From contig CAVUWX010000017.1 of NCBI GenBank assembly GCA_963745205.1, positions 37,406-101,405 of the forward strand: DNA of 64,000 nucleotides, read 5' to 3'. The stretch is from Hyphomicrobium_A sp963745205. GTDB taxonomy: Bacteria; Pseudomonadota; Alphaproteobacteria; Rhizobiales; Hyphomicrobiaceae. The notes beneath the pieces were generated by a model that was given only the letters and a program-made list of their open reading frames with translations, was not told the DNA's origin and searched no databases. Position 1 is the stretch's first letter. Each line of letters starts with the position of its first letter. The translations under genes were made by a program, and so were the position numbers. Below are positions 56,595 through 64,000 of this stretch, in pieces.

Positions 56595-57476
56595 TCAAGC
56601 CATCGCTTCGACAGGGTCGGGGGCTGGCTCCCGGACCAAAGCTTTGTTAGAGGCCTCGAGCCGCTCGAGCAGCTCCCCGGTCAGCGCGCGCATGGCGGCG
56701 CCCGCCGCCCCCGGATACTTCGCCATATAGCTGCGGTTGAAGGTCTGGAAGTTCGCCGCGTCCTGCAGCGCAGACATGCGCGGCACCGCCTGCTTGAAGC
56801 AGTTGTTCTCCGCGTTGGTCTCCAGCCAGCGGTGATACTCCTGGTCGGAGGGGGACTTTAAATCCTTCATGTTGATGATGACGCCGAGGTTCTCGGCAAA
56901 GCCCATCTCCGGGTTCAAGCTCTTGAAGCGGCGGAACACCTCGAGCCCGCACACCGACACGTAATCAGCCTTAGTCGGGGAGACGTGGAAGTCGGCCTCG
57001 CGCAGCCAGCACTCGGTCAGCACGGATAAGCCAGGGGGGCAGTCGATCAGCACCACGTCGAACACCTTGCGCACGGCCGCAAGCAGCGACGCGATGACGG
57101 TGCGCAGGCGCGCGTGCAGGCTTTCCTTCGAGACCTCGCGCTCCAAAAGCGTGAGCTGCATGTCGCTGGGGAGCAGATAGACGGTGCGCGCGTCGTCCAC
57201 GTCGGAGACGTTGCGCACGATGTACTTCGGCCACTCAGCCTTCTCGTCCTTGAGCACGGTCGCGTGCAGGTAGTCAACGATGGTGGCGCCGTCGCTCTGC
57301 AGCTTATAGAGGCTCGACACGGTCATCAGCATGCTCGACACGCTCGCCTGCGCGTCGCTGTCTATCACCAGAACATTCTTGCCGTGGAAGGCGGACAGCG
57401 TCTCCGCCAGGGCCAGTACGATCGTCGATTTGCCGACGCCGCCCTTGGTGTTCATCACCGCGATCGCGTTGTGCAT
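56595..57476 (-). CDS. orphan ParA/MinD-like ATPase
   Basis: 293 residues from the ATG at 57474-57476 (MHNAIAVMNTKGGVGKSTIV). The deviant Walker A KGGVGKST is followed by VLVIDSDAQASVSSML, Walker B VVLIDCPPGLSVL, and FRRFKSLNPEMGFAENLGVI, INMKDLKSPSDQEYHRWLET. No ParB or centromere-like repeats are adjacent, so it is not a complete partition cassette. It could position a cellular structure or belong to a remnant of an accessory element beside the tRNA gene. The longer frame to 57587 is unlikely because the extra sequence is not family-like. Confidence 0.88.
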   Translation of the reverse strand: MHNAIAVMNTKGGVGKSTIVLALAETLSAFHGKNVLVIDSDAQASVSSMLMTVSSLYKLQSDGATIVDYLHATVLKDEKAEWPKYIVRNVSDVDDARTVYLLPSDMQLTLLEREVSKESLHARLRTVIASLLAAVRKVFDVVLIDCPPGLSVLTECWLREADFHVSPTKADYVSVCGLEVFRRFKSLNPEMGFAENLGVIINMKDLKSPSDQEYHRWLETNAENNCFKQAVPRMSALQDAANFQTFNRSYMAKYPGAAGAAMRALTGELLERLEASNKALVREPAPDPVEAMA

Positions 57477-57743
57477 GATGTCCGGACTTGCCCCTCTCGT
57501 CCTCGCAGGCCCCCAGACCCTTCGGGGCGCCAAAAAGCGCCCTGCTTCAATGCCGTGAGAATATGGCAGCCATGGGATCAGTGGCAACGATCGCCCTCAG
57601 CGATTTAACGCGTCTCAGAACGGAACGTGACAAATAGGTGGAGAAACGCCAGCTTGCGCCATCACCTTGCGGCCGCCATCAACACTCAATACATGAACTG
57701 CCCGTAAATGAGACGACTTGCTTCTCTGGGAGGCTCTTCCGTC

Positions 57744-58373
57744 ATGGCTCATGCGCCGGCGCTTCGCTTCACCCGCCCCTCGACTGCATTCGCGCTGATC
57801 GCGCTCTGCCTCGCGCTCGCGGGCTGTGGCATCAACACGATCCCGACCTACGAGCAGAACGCCAAGGCGGCGTGGTCGGAGGTACTAAACCAGTACAAGC
57901 GGCGCGCCGACCTGATCCCCAACCTCGTGGAGACGGTGAAGGGCTTCGCCGACCAGGAGCGCACGGTCCTGACCGATGTGGTTGAAGCGCGCGCCAAGGC
58001 CACGCAGGTGCAGGCGAACATCCCACCCGACATCCTGACCAACCCCGAGGCGATGCAGAAATTCCAAGAGGCGCAGAGCCAGCTCGGCGGCGCGCTCGGG
58101 AAGCTGCTCGCCGTCGTCGAGCGCTATCCCGACATCAAGTCGGGCCAGAACTTCCTCGCCCTGCAGAGCCAGATCGAGGGCACCGAGAACCGCATCGCCA
58201 TCGCGCGCCGCGACTACATCAGCGCGGTGCGCGCCTATAATACCGAGTTGACGACCTTCCCCGGGCGGATCTGGCGCACGGTCATGTACTCCTCCTCCAA
58301 GGAGATGGCGACATTCGACATCGCGCCCGAGGAGATGAAGACGCCCAAGGTCGATTTCAACAAACCTAAGTAG
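57744..58373 (+). CDS. LemA-family lipoprotein-like protein
   Basis: 209 residues. N-terminal lipobox-like FALIALCLALAGCGIN, so probably a lipoprotein, followed by the LemA domain: NTIPTYEQNAKAAWSEVLNQ, YKRRADLIPNLVETVKGFAD, QERTVLTDVVEARAKATQVQ, LLAVVERYPDIKSGQNFLAL, QSQIEGTENRIAIARRDYIS, TFPGRIWRTVMY. GGGAGG at 57728-57733 precedes the ATG by 10 bases. LemA genes are frequently followed by TPM-domain genes, as here. Confidence 0.93.
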   Translation: MAHAPALRFTRPSTAFALIALCLALAGCGINTIPTYEQNAKAAWSEVLNQYKRRADLIPNLVETVKGFADQERTVLTDVVEARAKATQVQANIPPDILTNPEAMQKFQEAQSQLGGALGKLLAVVERYPDIKSGQNFLALQSQIEGTENRIAIARRDYISAVRAYNTELTTFPGRIWRTVMYSSSKEMATFDIAPEEMKTPKVDFNKPK

Positions 58374-58395
58374 GCTCGCGCCGAGGGCCGCGCCC

Positions 58396-59223
58396 ATGCT
58401 CCGAGTCTACTTTGCCCGGCGTTTTGCCGGCACCATCGCCTGCTGCATCGCTTTTGCGTTGTTAGCGGTGGCGTTCGCCGGCGGCGTGCTTGCCGACCCG
58501 GTGTTCCCGCCGTTGACCGGGCGCGTCGTTGACGATGCAGGCCTGCTCACGCCGGGGGACCGTACCGCGCTCGATACCGAGCTCGCGTCGCTAGAAGCAA
58601 CGTCGACCGACCAGCTCGCCGTCGTCACGCTGAAATCGCTGCAGGGCTACCCGATCGAGCAGTACGGCTACCTGCTCGGTCGCGCCTGGGCTATCGGTCA
58701 GAAGGGCAAGAACAACGGCGTCCTGCTGATCGTGGTGCCGAGCGAGCACAAGGTGCGCATCGAGGTCGGCCGCGGGCTCGAGCCGATCATGACCGACGCG
58801 ATGTCGAACATCATCATCAATCATGCAATCGTGCCGGAGTTCCGCAAGGGCGACTTCGCGAGTGGCATCAAGGCCGGTGTACGTGACATCAAGGACGTGC
58901 TGCTGGGGGACGCCGAGGAGGTCAAGCAGCGAGCGCTTGGCGCCCGCCGCTCCGACGCCCCCGACACCATGCAGATCATCTTGCTGATCTTCTGGATCTG
59001 CGTCGTGCTCTACATTCTATATGCGGTTTATCGCTCTGCGCTGGCCGCTCAAAAAGCCGGCGTCGCTGGCGCGCGAAGAGCCGGCCGTACCGCAGTCATA
59101 CCGGGCAGCTCGGACAGCTGGGGCGGCAGCTGGTCGAGCAGCGGCGGGAGCGGCGGCGGTGGCGGCGGATGGTCGGGTGGAGGCGGCGACTTCGGCGGCG
59201 GCGGCTCCTCGGGGAGCTGGTGA
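58396..59223 (+). CDS. TPM-domain membrane protein (YgcG type)
   Basis: 275 residues. Signal or anchor (FAGTIACCIAFALLAVAFAG), TPM domain (LTGRVVDDAGLLTPGDRTAL, STDQLAVVTLKSLQGYPIEQ, YGYLLGRAWAIGQKGKNNGV, LLIVVPSEHKVRIEVGRGLE), one membrane helix (MQIILLIFWICVVLYILYAV) and a Gly/Ser/Trp-rich C-terminal tail. The active-site Asp residues of TPM phosphatases are partly conserved; the role of YgcG-type proteins is unclear. It is 22 bp after the LemA gene. Confidence 0.92.
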   Translation: MLRVYFARRFAGTIACCIAFALLAVAFAGGVLADPVFPPLTGRVVDDAGLLTPGDRTALDTELASLEATSTDQLAVVTLKSLQGYPIEQYGYLLGRAWAIGQKGKNNGVLLIVVPSEHKVRIEVGRGLEPIMTDAMSNIIINHAIVPEFRKGDFASGIKAGVRDIKDVLLGDAEEVKQRALGARRSDAPDTMQIILLIFWICVVLYILYAVYRSALAAQKAGVAGARRAGRTAVIPGSSDSWGGSWSSSGGSGGGGGGWSGGGGDFGGGGSSGSW

Positions 59224-59245
59224 TGACTGGGCGGGAGATGTTTCG

Positions 59246-59863
59246 ATGAGCCTATTTTCCAGCGAGGAGGAGCGGCGCGTCTCCGACGCGATCACGCAGG
59301 CCGAGCGCAAGACCTCAGGCGAGATCGTGGTCGTAGTCGCCGCGCGCAGTGACGCCTATCTCTACGTTCCGCTGCTGGTTGCCGCGCTTGTGAGCTTGCT
59401 ACTGCCCTGGCCACTGATCTTCTTCACGCGGCTTAGCGTGGAATCGATCTATCTCGCACAGCTCTCGCTGTTCCTCATCCTCACCGCGCTGCTGCTGCCG
59501 CTCGCGGTGCGCACCGCCTTCGTGCCTCAGCGCATAAAGCGGCTGCACGCGCACCGGCGCGCGGTCGAGCAGTTCATCGCGCAGAACCTGCACACCACTA
59601 CCGGACATACGGGCGTGCTCATCTTCGTGTCGGTGGCCGAGCGCCACGCGGAGGTCTTGGCCGATGCCGGCATCGATGCACGCGTGCCGCAAGGGACGTG
59701 GAAATCGATCGTCGATGACCTCACCGCCGCCATTGCCGACGGCAAGCCGGCCAATGGGCTGGTCGCTGCGATCGCGGCGGTAGGGACCCACCTCGCGCGC
59801 CATTTCCCGCCCGATACACGCAACGTCAACGAGCTCCCCGATCATCTGATCGTGCTGCCCTAG
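59246..59863 (+). CDS. TPM-domain membrane protein, second copy
   Basis: 205 residues from the ATG at 59246 (MSLFSSEEERRVSDAITQAE). Short TPM domain (KTSGEIVVVVAARSDAYLYV), two or three membrane helices (VPLLVAALVSLLLPWPLIFF, LAQLSLFLILTALLLPLAVR), then VLIFVSVAERHAEVLADAGI and NELPDHLIVLP. The start is 22 bp after the first TPM gene stop. LemA-TPM-TPM is a recurrent three-gene set, probably one membrane complex, function unresolved. Confidence 0.9.
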   Translation: MSLFSSEEERRVSDAITQAERKTSGEIVVVVAARSDAYLYVPLLVAALVSLLLPWPLIFFTRLSVESIYLAQLSLFLILTALLLPLAVRTAFVPQRIKRLHAHRRAVEQFIAQNLHTTTGHTGVLIFVSVAERHAEVLADAGIDARVPQGTWKSIVDDLTAAIADGKPANGLVAAIAAVGTHLARHFPPDTRNVNELPDHLIVLP

Positions 59864-59905
59864 ACCCGATTTCCGAGGACGTGAGCGCGGGGCATTTTTC
59901 GTGCT

Positions 59906-61342
59906 ATGTCCTCGGGCCATCGGGCTTGCTTGGGGCTCGCCGGGGGGATCGCCTTGACCATTGCCACGCCCGCTCATCACACCGTGACGCGCGCGCCGCT
60001 GATCGCCCGCATCTCATGGATGCTGTTCGATTGGGCCGCGCAGCCCTTTTACACATTGATCCTGACCTTCCTGTTCGCCCCCTACTTCGCCAACGTGGTG
60101 GTGGGAGACGGCCCGCGCGGGCAGGCCTTGTGGGGCTACGGAGCGGCGGTCGCCGGCATCATCGTGGCGGCGGGCAGCCCCTTCCTCGGCGCATTCGCCG
60201 ACGGCCGCGGACAGCGGAAGCCGTGGATCGCGCTGTTCTCAGCTATTCTCGCCGCCTCGATGGCGACGCTGTGGGTGGCGACGCCGTCGGCGACCATGCC
60301 GACCATCCTGTTGGTCCTCTTTGCCTTCGTATGCGCTACGGCCGCGGCCGAATTTACCGCGGTGTTCACCAACGCCATCATGCCGGGACTGGTGCCGGCC
60401 AACGAGCTCGGGCGCCTGTCGGGCGCGGGCTGGGCCTGCGGCTATTTCGGTGGTCTCGTGAGCCTCGCTCTGGTTGCCGGCCTCATCGTGCCGTCGCCGG
60501 AAACGGGCACGACGCTGCTCGGCTTGCAGCCGCTGATCCCGCTCGACATCACCGCGCGCGAAGGCGACCGCCTGGTCGGCCCGCTATCGGCCGCCTGGTA
60601 CCTCGTGTTCATGATCCCATTCTTCTTGTTCGTGCCGGACGAGAGCCAACCGCATCGGCACGACCGGCGGCCGGCAACGGCCGAGCTGTGGGACACCGTG
60701 CGCACGCTGCCCGAGCACCGCGATCTGTTGCTGTTTCTGATCGCGCGCATGATCTTTACCGACGGCCTCACCGCCATTTTCACTTTCGGCGGCATCTACG
60801 GGGCGGCGGTGTTCGGCTGGGGTGTGCTGGAGCTCGGCCTGTTCGGCATCATCCTGACGCTTATTGGTGCCTTCGGCGCGTTGATCGGCGGCGTGCTCGA
60901 CGACCGCTTCAGCGCCAAGGCCGTAATCCTAGGCGCGCTCGTCATTCTGCTGATTGCGGCGTTCGGCATCCTGTCGGTCGACGCGACGCACGTCCTCTTT
61001 ATCGTCTCCGTCGAGCCCAAGGCGCAGGGCTCGGCACCGTTCTCGTCGGCCGGAGAGCAGGTGTTCCTCGCCTTCGCGATGGTGGTCGGCCTCGTTTCTG
61101 CGCCGGTGCAGGCCTCGAGCCGCTCGCTGCTCGCACGCCTGGCGCCGCAAGAGAAAATTACCCAGTTTTTCGGGTTGTTTGCTTTCTCGGGGAAGGTGAC
61201 GGCGTTTTTCGCCCCATTTCTGGTGGCGACGCTCACGGCGCTCACCGCCAGCCAACGCATCGGCATGTCTGCGATCGCGCTGTTCCTGATCGCCGGCATT
61301 GCGCTGATGCTGCCGGTACGCTCGCCGCCGCGAGAGGGCTAG
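59906..61342 (+). CDS. UMF1-family MFS transporter
   Basis: 478 residues with about 12 membrane segments. FDWAAQPFYTLILTFLFAPY near the N-terminus is the hallmark of the UMF1 (Atg22-like) group; later GSPFLGAFADGRGQRKPWIA, the MFS-like loop, NELGRLSGAGWACGYFGGLV and FGGIYGAAVFGWGVLELGLF. Substrate unknown. It may start a few residues downstream of 59906, for example at the Met of MLFDW, but the first-Met version gives a leader ahead of the first helix. Confidence 0.9.
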   Translation: MSSGHRACLGLAGGIALTIATPAHHTVTRAPLIARISWMLFDWAAQPFYTLILTFLFAPYFANVVVGDGPRGQALWGYGAAVAGIIVAAGSPFLGAFADGRGQRKPWIALFSAILAASMATLWVATPSATMPTILLVLFAFVCATAAAEFTAVFTNAIMPGLVPANELGRLSGAGWACGYFGGLVSLALVAGLIVPSPETGTTLLGLQPLIPLDITAREGDRLVGPLSAAWYLVFMIPFFLFVPDESQPHRHDRRPATAELWDTVRTLPEHRDLLLFLIARMIFTDGLTAIFTFGGIYGAAVFGWGVLELGLFGIILTLIGAFGALIGGVLDDRFSAKAVILGALVILLIAAFGILSVDATHVLFIVSVEPKAQGSAPFSSAGEQVFLAFAMVVGLVSAPVQASSRSLLARLAPQEKITQFFGLFAFSGKVTAFFAPFLVATLTALTASQRIGMSAIALFLIAGIALMLPVRSPPREG

Positions 61343-61407
61343 TGAAGCAAGCCCGAAATCCCCATGTTTAGAAGCAGTGACGAGCCAAGCCACCAAAGGG
61401 AGGTTAC

Positions 61408-61866
61408 ATGAGACGCATTCTGCCCGTGCTGGCGGCGGCGCTGCTGCTTCCGCTGGCCGCGCTCTCGCAGGAGCAGCCCGTTTCGCCCAAGGGCGACGAG
61501 CCCGCCGAAGAGCCACCGGCGCACCCTTCCGCCAGTGAGGCGATCGACAAGGCGAAGGAAGCCGCAACCGCGGCAATAGAGGCCGCCAAGCAGGCCGTGC
61601 TCAAGGCGATCGACAAGGCGAAGGATCACGCTGACGCCGCAATTGCCGAGAGCAAGGATGCGAGCGGCAAGGCCATGGACAAGGCGACCGAGGCGACGCG
61701 CATCCTCGACAAGGCGGCGCAAGCCGCGCGCGAAGTCTTGGACAAGGCCAAGACGGCCACCTCCGAGGTGCTCGACAAGGCCAAGGAGGCGACCAAGGAC
61801 ATGGGATCGAAAGGCAAGCCCGAGGACGACAAGCCGGTCAAGCCGCCTCCGCCCGATTCACTCTAG
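61408..61866 (+). CDS. exported Ala/Lys/Asp-rich helical repeat protein
   Basis: 152 residues. Signal peptide (MRRILPVLAAALLLPLAALS, cut near SQEQP), then about ten degenerate 11- to 14-residue repeats of the form AIDKAKEAATAA, EAAKQAVLKAIDKAKDHA, KAMDKATEATRILDKAAQAA, EVLDKAKTATSEVLDKAKEA. The composition predicts long amphipathic helices or a coiled coil in the periplasm; it ends in a Pro-rich tail. Similar low-complexity proteins are found near UMF1 genes in some genomes, but no function is known. The ATG has a GGGAGG Shine-Dalgarno 4-9 bases upstream. Confidence 0.75.
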   Translation: MRRILPVLAAALLLPLAALSQEQPVSPKGDEPAEEPPAHPSASEAIDKAKEAATAAIEAAKQAVLKAIDKAKDHADAAIAESKDASGKAMDKATEATRILDKAAQAAREVLDKAKTATSEVLDKAKEATKDMGSKGKPEDDKPVKPPPPDSL

Positions 61867-61910
61867 GAGGCAACCGCCCGCGTCGGGCGCTCAATCGCTC
61901 AAGAACCGAA

Positions 61911-61938
61911 ACGGGCCAGGGAGACATCCCTGGCCCGT
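61911..61938. terminator. bidirectional terminator hairpin between convergent genes
   Basis: ACGGGCCAGGG (61911-61921) and CCCTGGCCCGT (61928-61938) make a perfect 11-bp stem with a 6-base loop, 45 bp after the repeat-protein stop and 8 bp before the convergent gene's stop. It lacks a good T-run in either direction, so it could be a terminator or an mRNA 3'-end stabiliser. Confidence 0.6.
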
Positions 61939-61945
61939 TGGAGTC

Positions 61946-62182
61946 TTAAGGCGCCGGGCCCGGAGCGGGCTCCGCGGGTGGTGTCGCCGGCGCAGGCGCG
62001 GCAGGTGCCGCCGGCGCCGGGGCGGCCGGAGCCATGGCGTCAGCCGGTGGCGGCGGCGCGGTGGTGGCGGCGGGTGCCGGGGCTGCCGCTTTCTCCGGAA
62101 TCGGCGTGTAGACGTAGACGATGCCGGCGACAATGGCGGCGAGGATAACGACGAAGACAATCGCCCTGATGACTGTGTTCAC
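61946..62182 (-). CDS. small membrane-anchored Ala/Pro-rich protein
   Basis: 78 residues. MNTVIRAIVFVVILAAIVAG is a single N-terminal transmembrane segment; the rest (VYVYTPIPEKAAAPAPAATT, then Ala-Pro repeats) is a flexible tail likely in the periplasm. Low complexity prevents a family call. It is convergent with the helical repeat gene. Confidence 0.6.
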   Translation of the reverse strand: MNTVIRAIVFVVILAAIVAGIVYVYTPIPEKAAAPAPAATTAPPPPADAMAPAAPAPAAPAAPAPATPPAEPAPGPAP

Positions 62183-62247
62183 TAGCTCAATCCCTCAGCT
62201 CCGTGGATCTTGCCGGTCATTCTAAGGCCTTTGGCTGCCGAGCACAA

Positions 62248-62754
62248 TCACTGCCGGTGACGCTCGGCGACCATGAACCAGGACGGGCCGGAATGCGGGT
62301 CGTTCCAGATGCGTTTCCATCGAAAACCGGCCTTCTCGTAGGCCCGCACCGCGCGCTCGTTACTGATCGAGGGGAAGACGCAGACGGCGAGCGCGAGCGT
62401 CGAGGTAAAGACCTCGTCCTTGAGCTGCGCCAGCGCCGCCTGCCCGACGCCTTTGCCCCGGTGCTCCTCCGAAGCGATGAACAGGTCGAGATCCCAGGTC
62501 CCGGGCTGAAGATCCTGAGGCAGCGTATCTCCCCAGAGCGTCGCGTCGACGGCGTGCGCGTAGCCGACCGGTTTGCCGCCGACGGGATGATGCGGCACAG
62601 CGCATGCTCGGAGCTGAGCGCCACATTGACCTCGGCCTCCGTCGCCGAGAGCGGCCCCCACCACTCCTGGATGTCGGCCCGCTCCAGCCAGCCGCGGATC
62701 AGGTCCCAGTCGGCCGGACAGCAGGGCGCAGGCCGACGCGGCGCTCTCCGCCAT
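62248..62754 (-). CDS. GNAT acetyltransferase (AAC(6')-like), with two apparent frameshifts
   Basis: Three frames join: an N-terminal MAESAASACALL, a middle part in another frame (PADWDLIRGWLERADIQEWW, GPLSATEAEVNVALSSEHAL, CRIIP) and a C-terminal part back in the first frame (VGGKPVGYAHAVDATLWGDT, TWDLDLFIASEEHRGKGVGQ, ALAQLKDEVFTSTLALAVCV, NERAVRAYEKAGFRWKRIWN). One extra base near 62715 and one missing base near 62590 fix it. The result is a typical RimJ/AAC(6')-Ib-like N-acetyltransferase with the acetyl-CoA loop EHRGKGVGQ. The substrate is unknown. The clean restoration implies sequencing error. Confidence 0.65.
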   Translation of the reverse strand: MAESAASACALLSGRLGPDPRLAGAGRHPGVVGAALGDGGRGQCGAQLRACAVPHHPVGGKPVGYAHAVDATLWGDTLPQDLQPGTWDLDLFIASEEHRGKGVGQAALAQLKDEVFTSTLALAVCVFPSISNERAVRAYEKAGFRWKRIWNDPHSGPSWFMVAERHRQ

Positions 62755-62756
62755 GC

Positions 62757-64000
62757 TCAATGCCGGAAGTGACGCATGCCGGTGAAGACCATGGCGAGGC
62801 CTTTCTCGTCCGCCGCTGCGATGACCTCATCGTCGCGCATCGAGCCGCCGGGCTGGATGACGGCGGTTGCCCCCGCCTCGGCCGCGGCCAGGAGGCCATC
62901 GGGAAACGGAAAGAAAGCGTCCGAGGCGACGACCGACCCTCGCGTCAGCGGCTCTGGTGTGCTCATCTCGGCCGGCAGCATCCGCAGCCTTCAGCGCAGC
63001 GATGCGCGCGAAATCGACGCGGCTCATCTGGCCGGCTCCGATGCCGACGGTTGCGCCGCCCTTCGCGTAGACGATGGCGTTCGACTTCACATGTTTTGCC
63101 ACCTTGAAGGCGAACAGCAGGTCGGCCAGCTCCCGCTCGGTGGGCGCCCGCTTGGTGACGACCTTCAGGTCGGCCGCGGCGACGCGGGCCATGTCGCGCG
63201 ACTGCACGAGAACCCGCCGGCCAGCGAGCGCAACAACACGCCGGGCGCGCGCGGATCGGGCAGCCCGCCCGTCATCAGCAGGCGCAGGTTCTTCTTGGCG
63301 GCGAAGATCGCCTTCGCCTCGTCGTTGCGTCGGGCGCGATCACGACCTCGGTGAATATCTTGGTGATCTCCTCGGCCGCAGCGGCGTCGAGCGGGCGGCT
63401 CACGCGACGATCCCCCGATAGGCGCTGACCGGATCGCAGCTCAGCGCCCCTACATAGGCTTCCTTCAGCGAGCCTCCTGGGCCACGCCGCAGGGGTTTGC
63501 GTGCTTGATGATGGCGACGGCTGGGCCCTCGCCGCCAACTCGGCGACCAGTTCGTAGGCCGCATAGGTGTCGTTGAGGTTGTTGTAAGAAAGCTCCTTGC
63601 CCTGGTGTTGCACGGCCGTGGCGACGCCGAAGCGCGGGGCGCCCGTGACGTAGAAGGCCGCTGACTGGTGGGGGTTCTCGCCGTAGCGCAGCGCCTGCGA
63701 GCGTTTCCCTGCGAACGCGCGCCACTCGGGCGCACCATCACCCAGAACTGCCGCGAACCAGTTCCCGATCGCCGCGTCGTAGGCGGCTGTGCGCGCGTAA
63801 GCCTTGGCGGCGAGCTGCTTGCGCAAACTGAGCGTCGTGGCTCCGGCATTCGCGCGCATCTCGCCCAGCACGCGCTCGTAGTCCGCGGGCTCGACAACCA
63901 CGGTCACGCTGGCGTGGTTCTTCGCCGCCGCGCGGATGAGAGCCGGGCCGCCGATGTCGATGTTCTCGATGCATTCGTCGAAAGGAGCACCCTTCGCCAC
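62757..64000 (-). pseudogene. purH: purH (AICAR transformylase / IMP cyclohydrolase), 5' end outside window, about six frameshifts
   Basis: PurH does the last two steps of IMP synthesis. The N-terminal cyclohydrolase domain lies mostly beyond the right edge. From the edge: FDECIENIDIGGPALIRAAA, KNHASVTVVVEPADYERVLG, RYGENPHQSAAFYVTG, then pieces in successive frames: GPAVAIIKHANPCGVAQE, GSLKEAYVGALSCDPVSAYR, VSRPLDAAAAEEITKIFTEV, NDEAKAIFAAKKNLRLLMTG, VQSRDMARVAAADLKVVTKR, and EMSTPEPLTRGSVVASDAFF to MRDDEVIAAADEKGLAMVFT and the end GMRHFRH. Breaks lie near 63532, 63473, 63404, 63327, 63210 (each one base missing) and 62980 (one extra). Since the residues are otherwise conserved, this is more likely poor sequence than a decayed gene. 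Confidence 0.85.

Noticed and set aside
56475..57600. prophage or genomic island at tRNA-Gly
   Set aside because: No integrase, no duplicated tRNA end and no phage genes nearby; only an orphan ParA.

Overview
The window is GC-rich chromosomal DNA from an alphaproteobacterium, most likely of the order Hyphomicrobiales (Rhizobiales). The evidence is gene order and protein type. One long minus-strand block carries mutS, glnD, murJ, trpS, a stress-protein gene, nfu, a nitroreductase, tsaB, rimI, fur/mur, plsC, miaB, phoH, ybeY, corC, lnt, an xre regulator, metK, trmB, rimP, nusA, ylxR, infB, rbfA, truB, rpsO and pnp. That order is recalled as typical of the group; no database was searched. The genus cannot be set from the sequence alone.

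Layout. 1-2.2 kb: three exported proteins of unknown role (one cut by the window edge, one pentapeptide-repeat, one frameshifted). 2.3-37.3 kb: the housekeeping block, covering RNA decay, translation, tRNA and rRNA modification, SAM synthesis, lipoprotein and phospholipid acylation and cell-wall precursor flipping. It is interrupted twice: between truB and rpsO by an IS1-like transposase remnant, 18-bp direct repeats and a small membrane-protein gene with its own terminator; and between murJ and glnD by a plus-strand rhomboid protease and an OmpA-like protein. 37.4-41.7 kb: malic enzyme, polyhydroxyalkanoate depolymerase and a glutathione transferase, which fit carbon-storage use.

42.0-45.7 kb is the most interesting part. 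It holds a CqsA/LqsA-type alpha-hydroxyketone autoinducer synthase, a CqsS/LqsS-type membrane sensor kinase encoded convergently, and a receiver-domain protein encoded divergently from the kinase. Together they make a candidate complete alpha-hydroxyketone quorum-sensing module. Next to it are a FadL-type outer-membrane channel and a PAS-GGDEF-EAL protein, which could serve in signal uptake and cyclic-di-GMP output. Then follow an OlsB-like acyltransferase, a large hybrid histidine kinase, a Trm112-like / LON-domain / CnoX thioredoxin cluster and a YbaK-type deacylase.

55.9-64 kb: a small Cys-rich exported protein, tRNA-Gly(GCC), an orphan ParA-like ATPase, a LemA-TPM-TPM membrane cluster, a UMF1-type transporter, two low-complexity envelope proteins, a GNAT acetyltransferase and the 3' part of purH.

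Quality warning. Single-base frameshifts break infB, glnD, the receiver gene, fadL, the OlsB-like gene, one hypothetical gene, the GNAT gene (twice) and purH (about six times in 0.6 kb). In each case the protein continues with family-like sequence in the next frame, and infB and glnD are normally indispensable or nearly so, so most of these breaks are probably sequencing or assembly errors.
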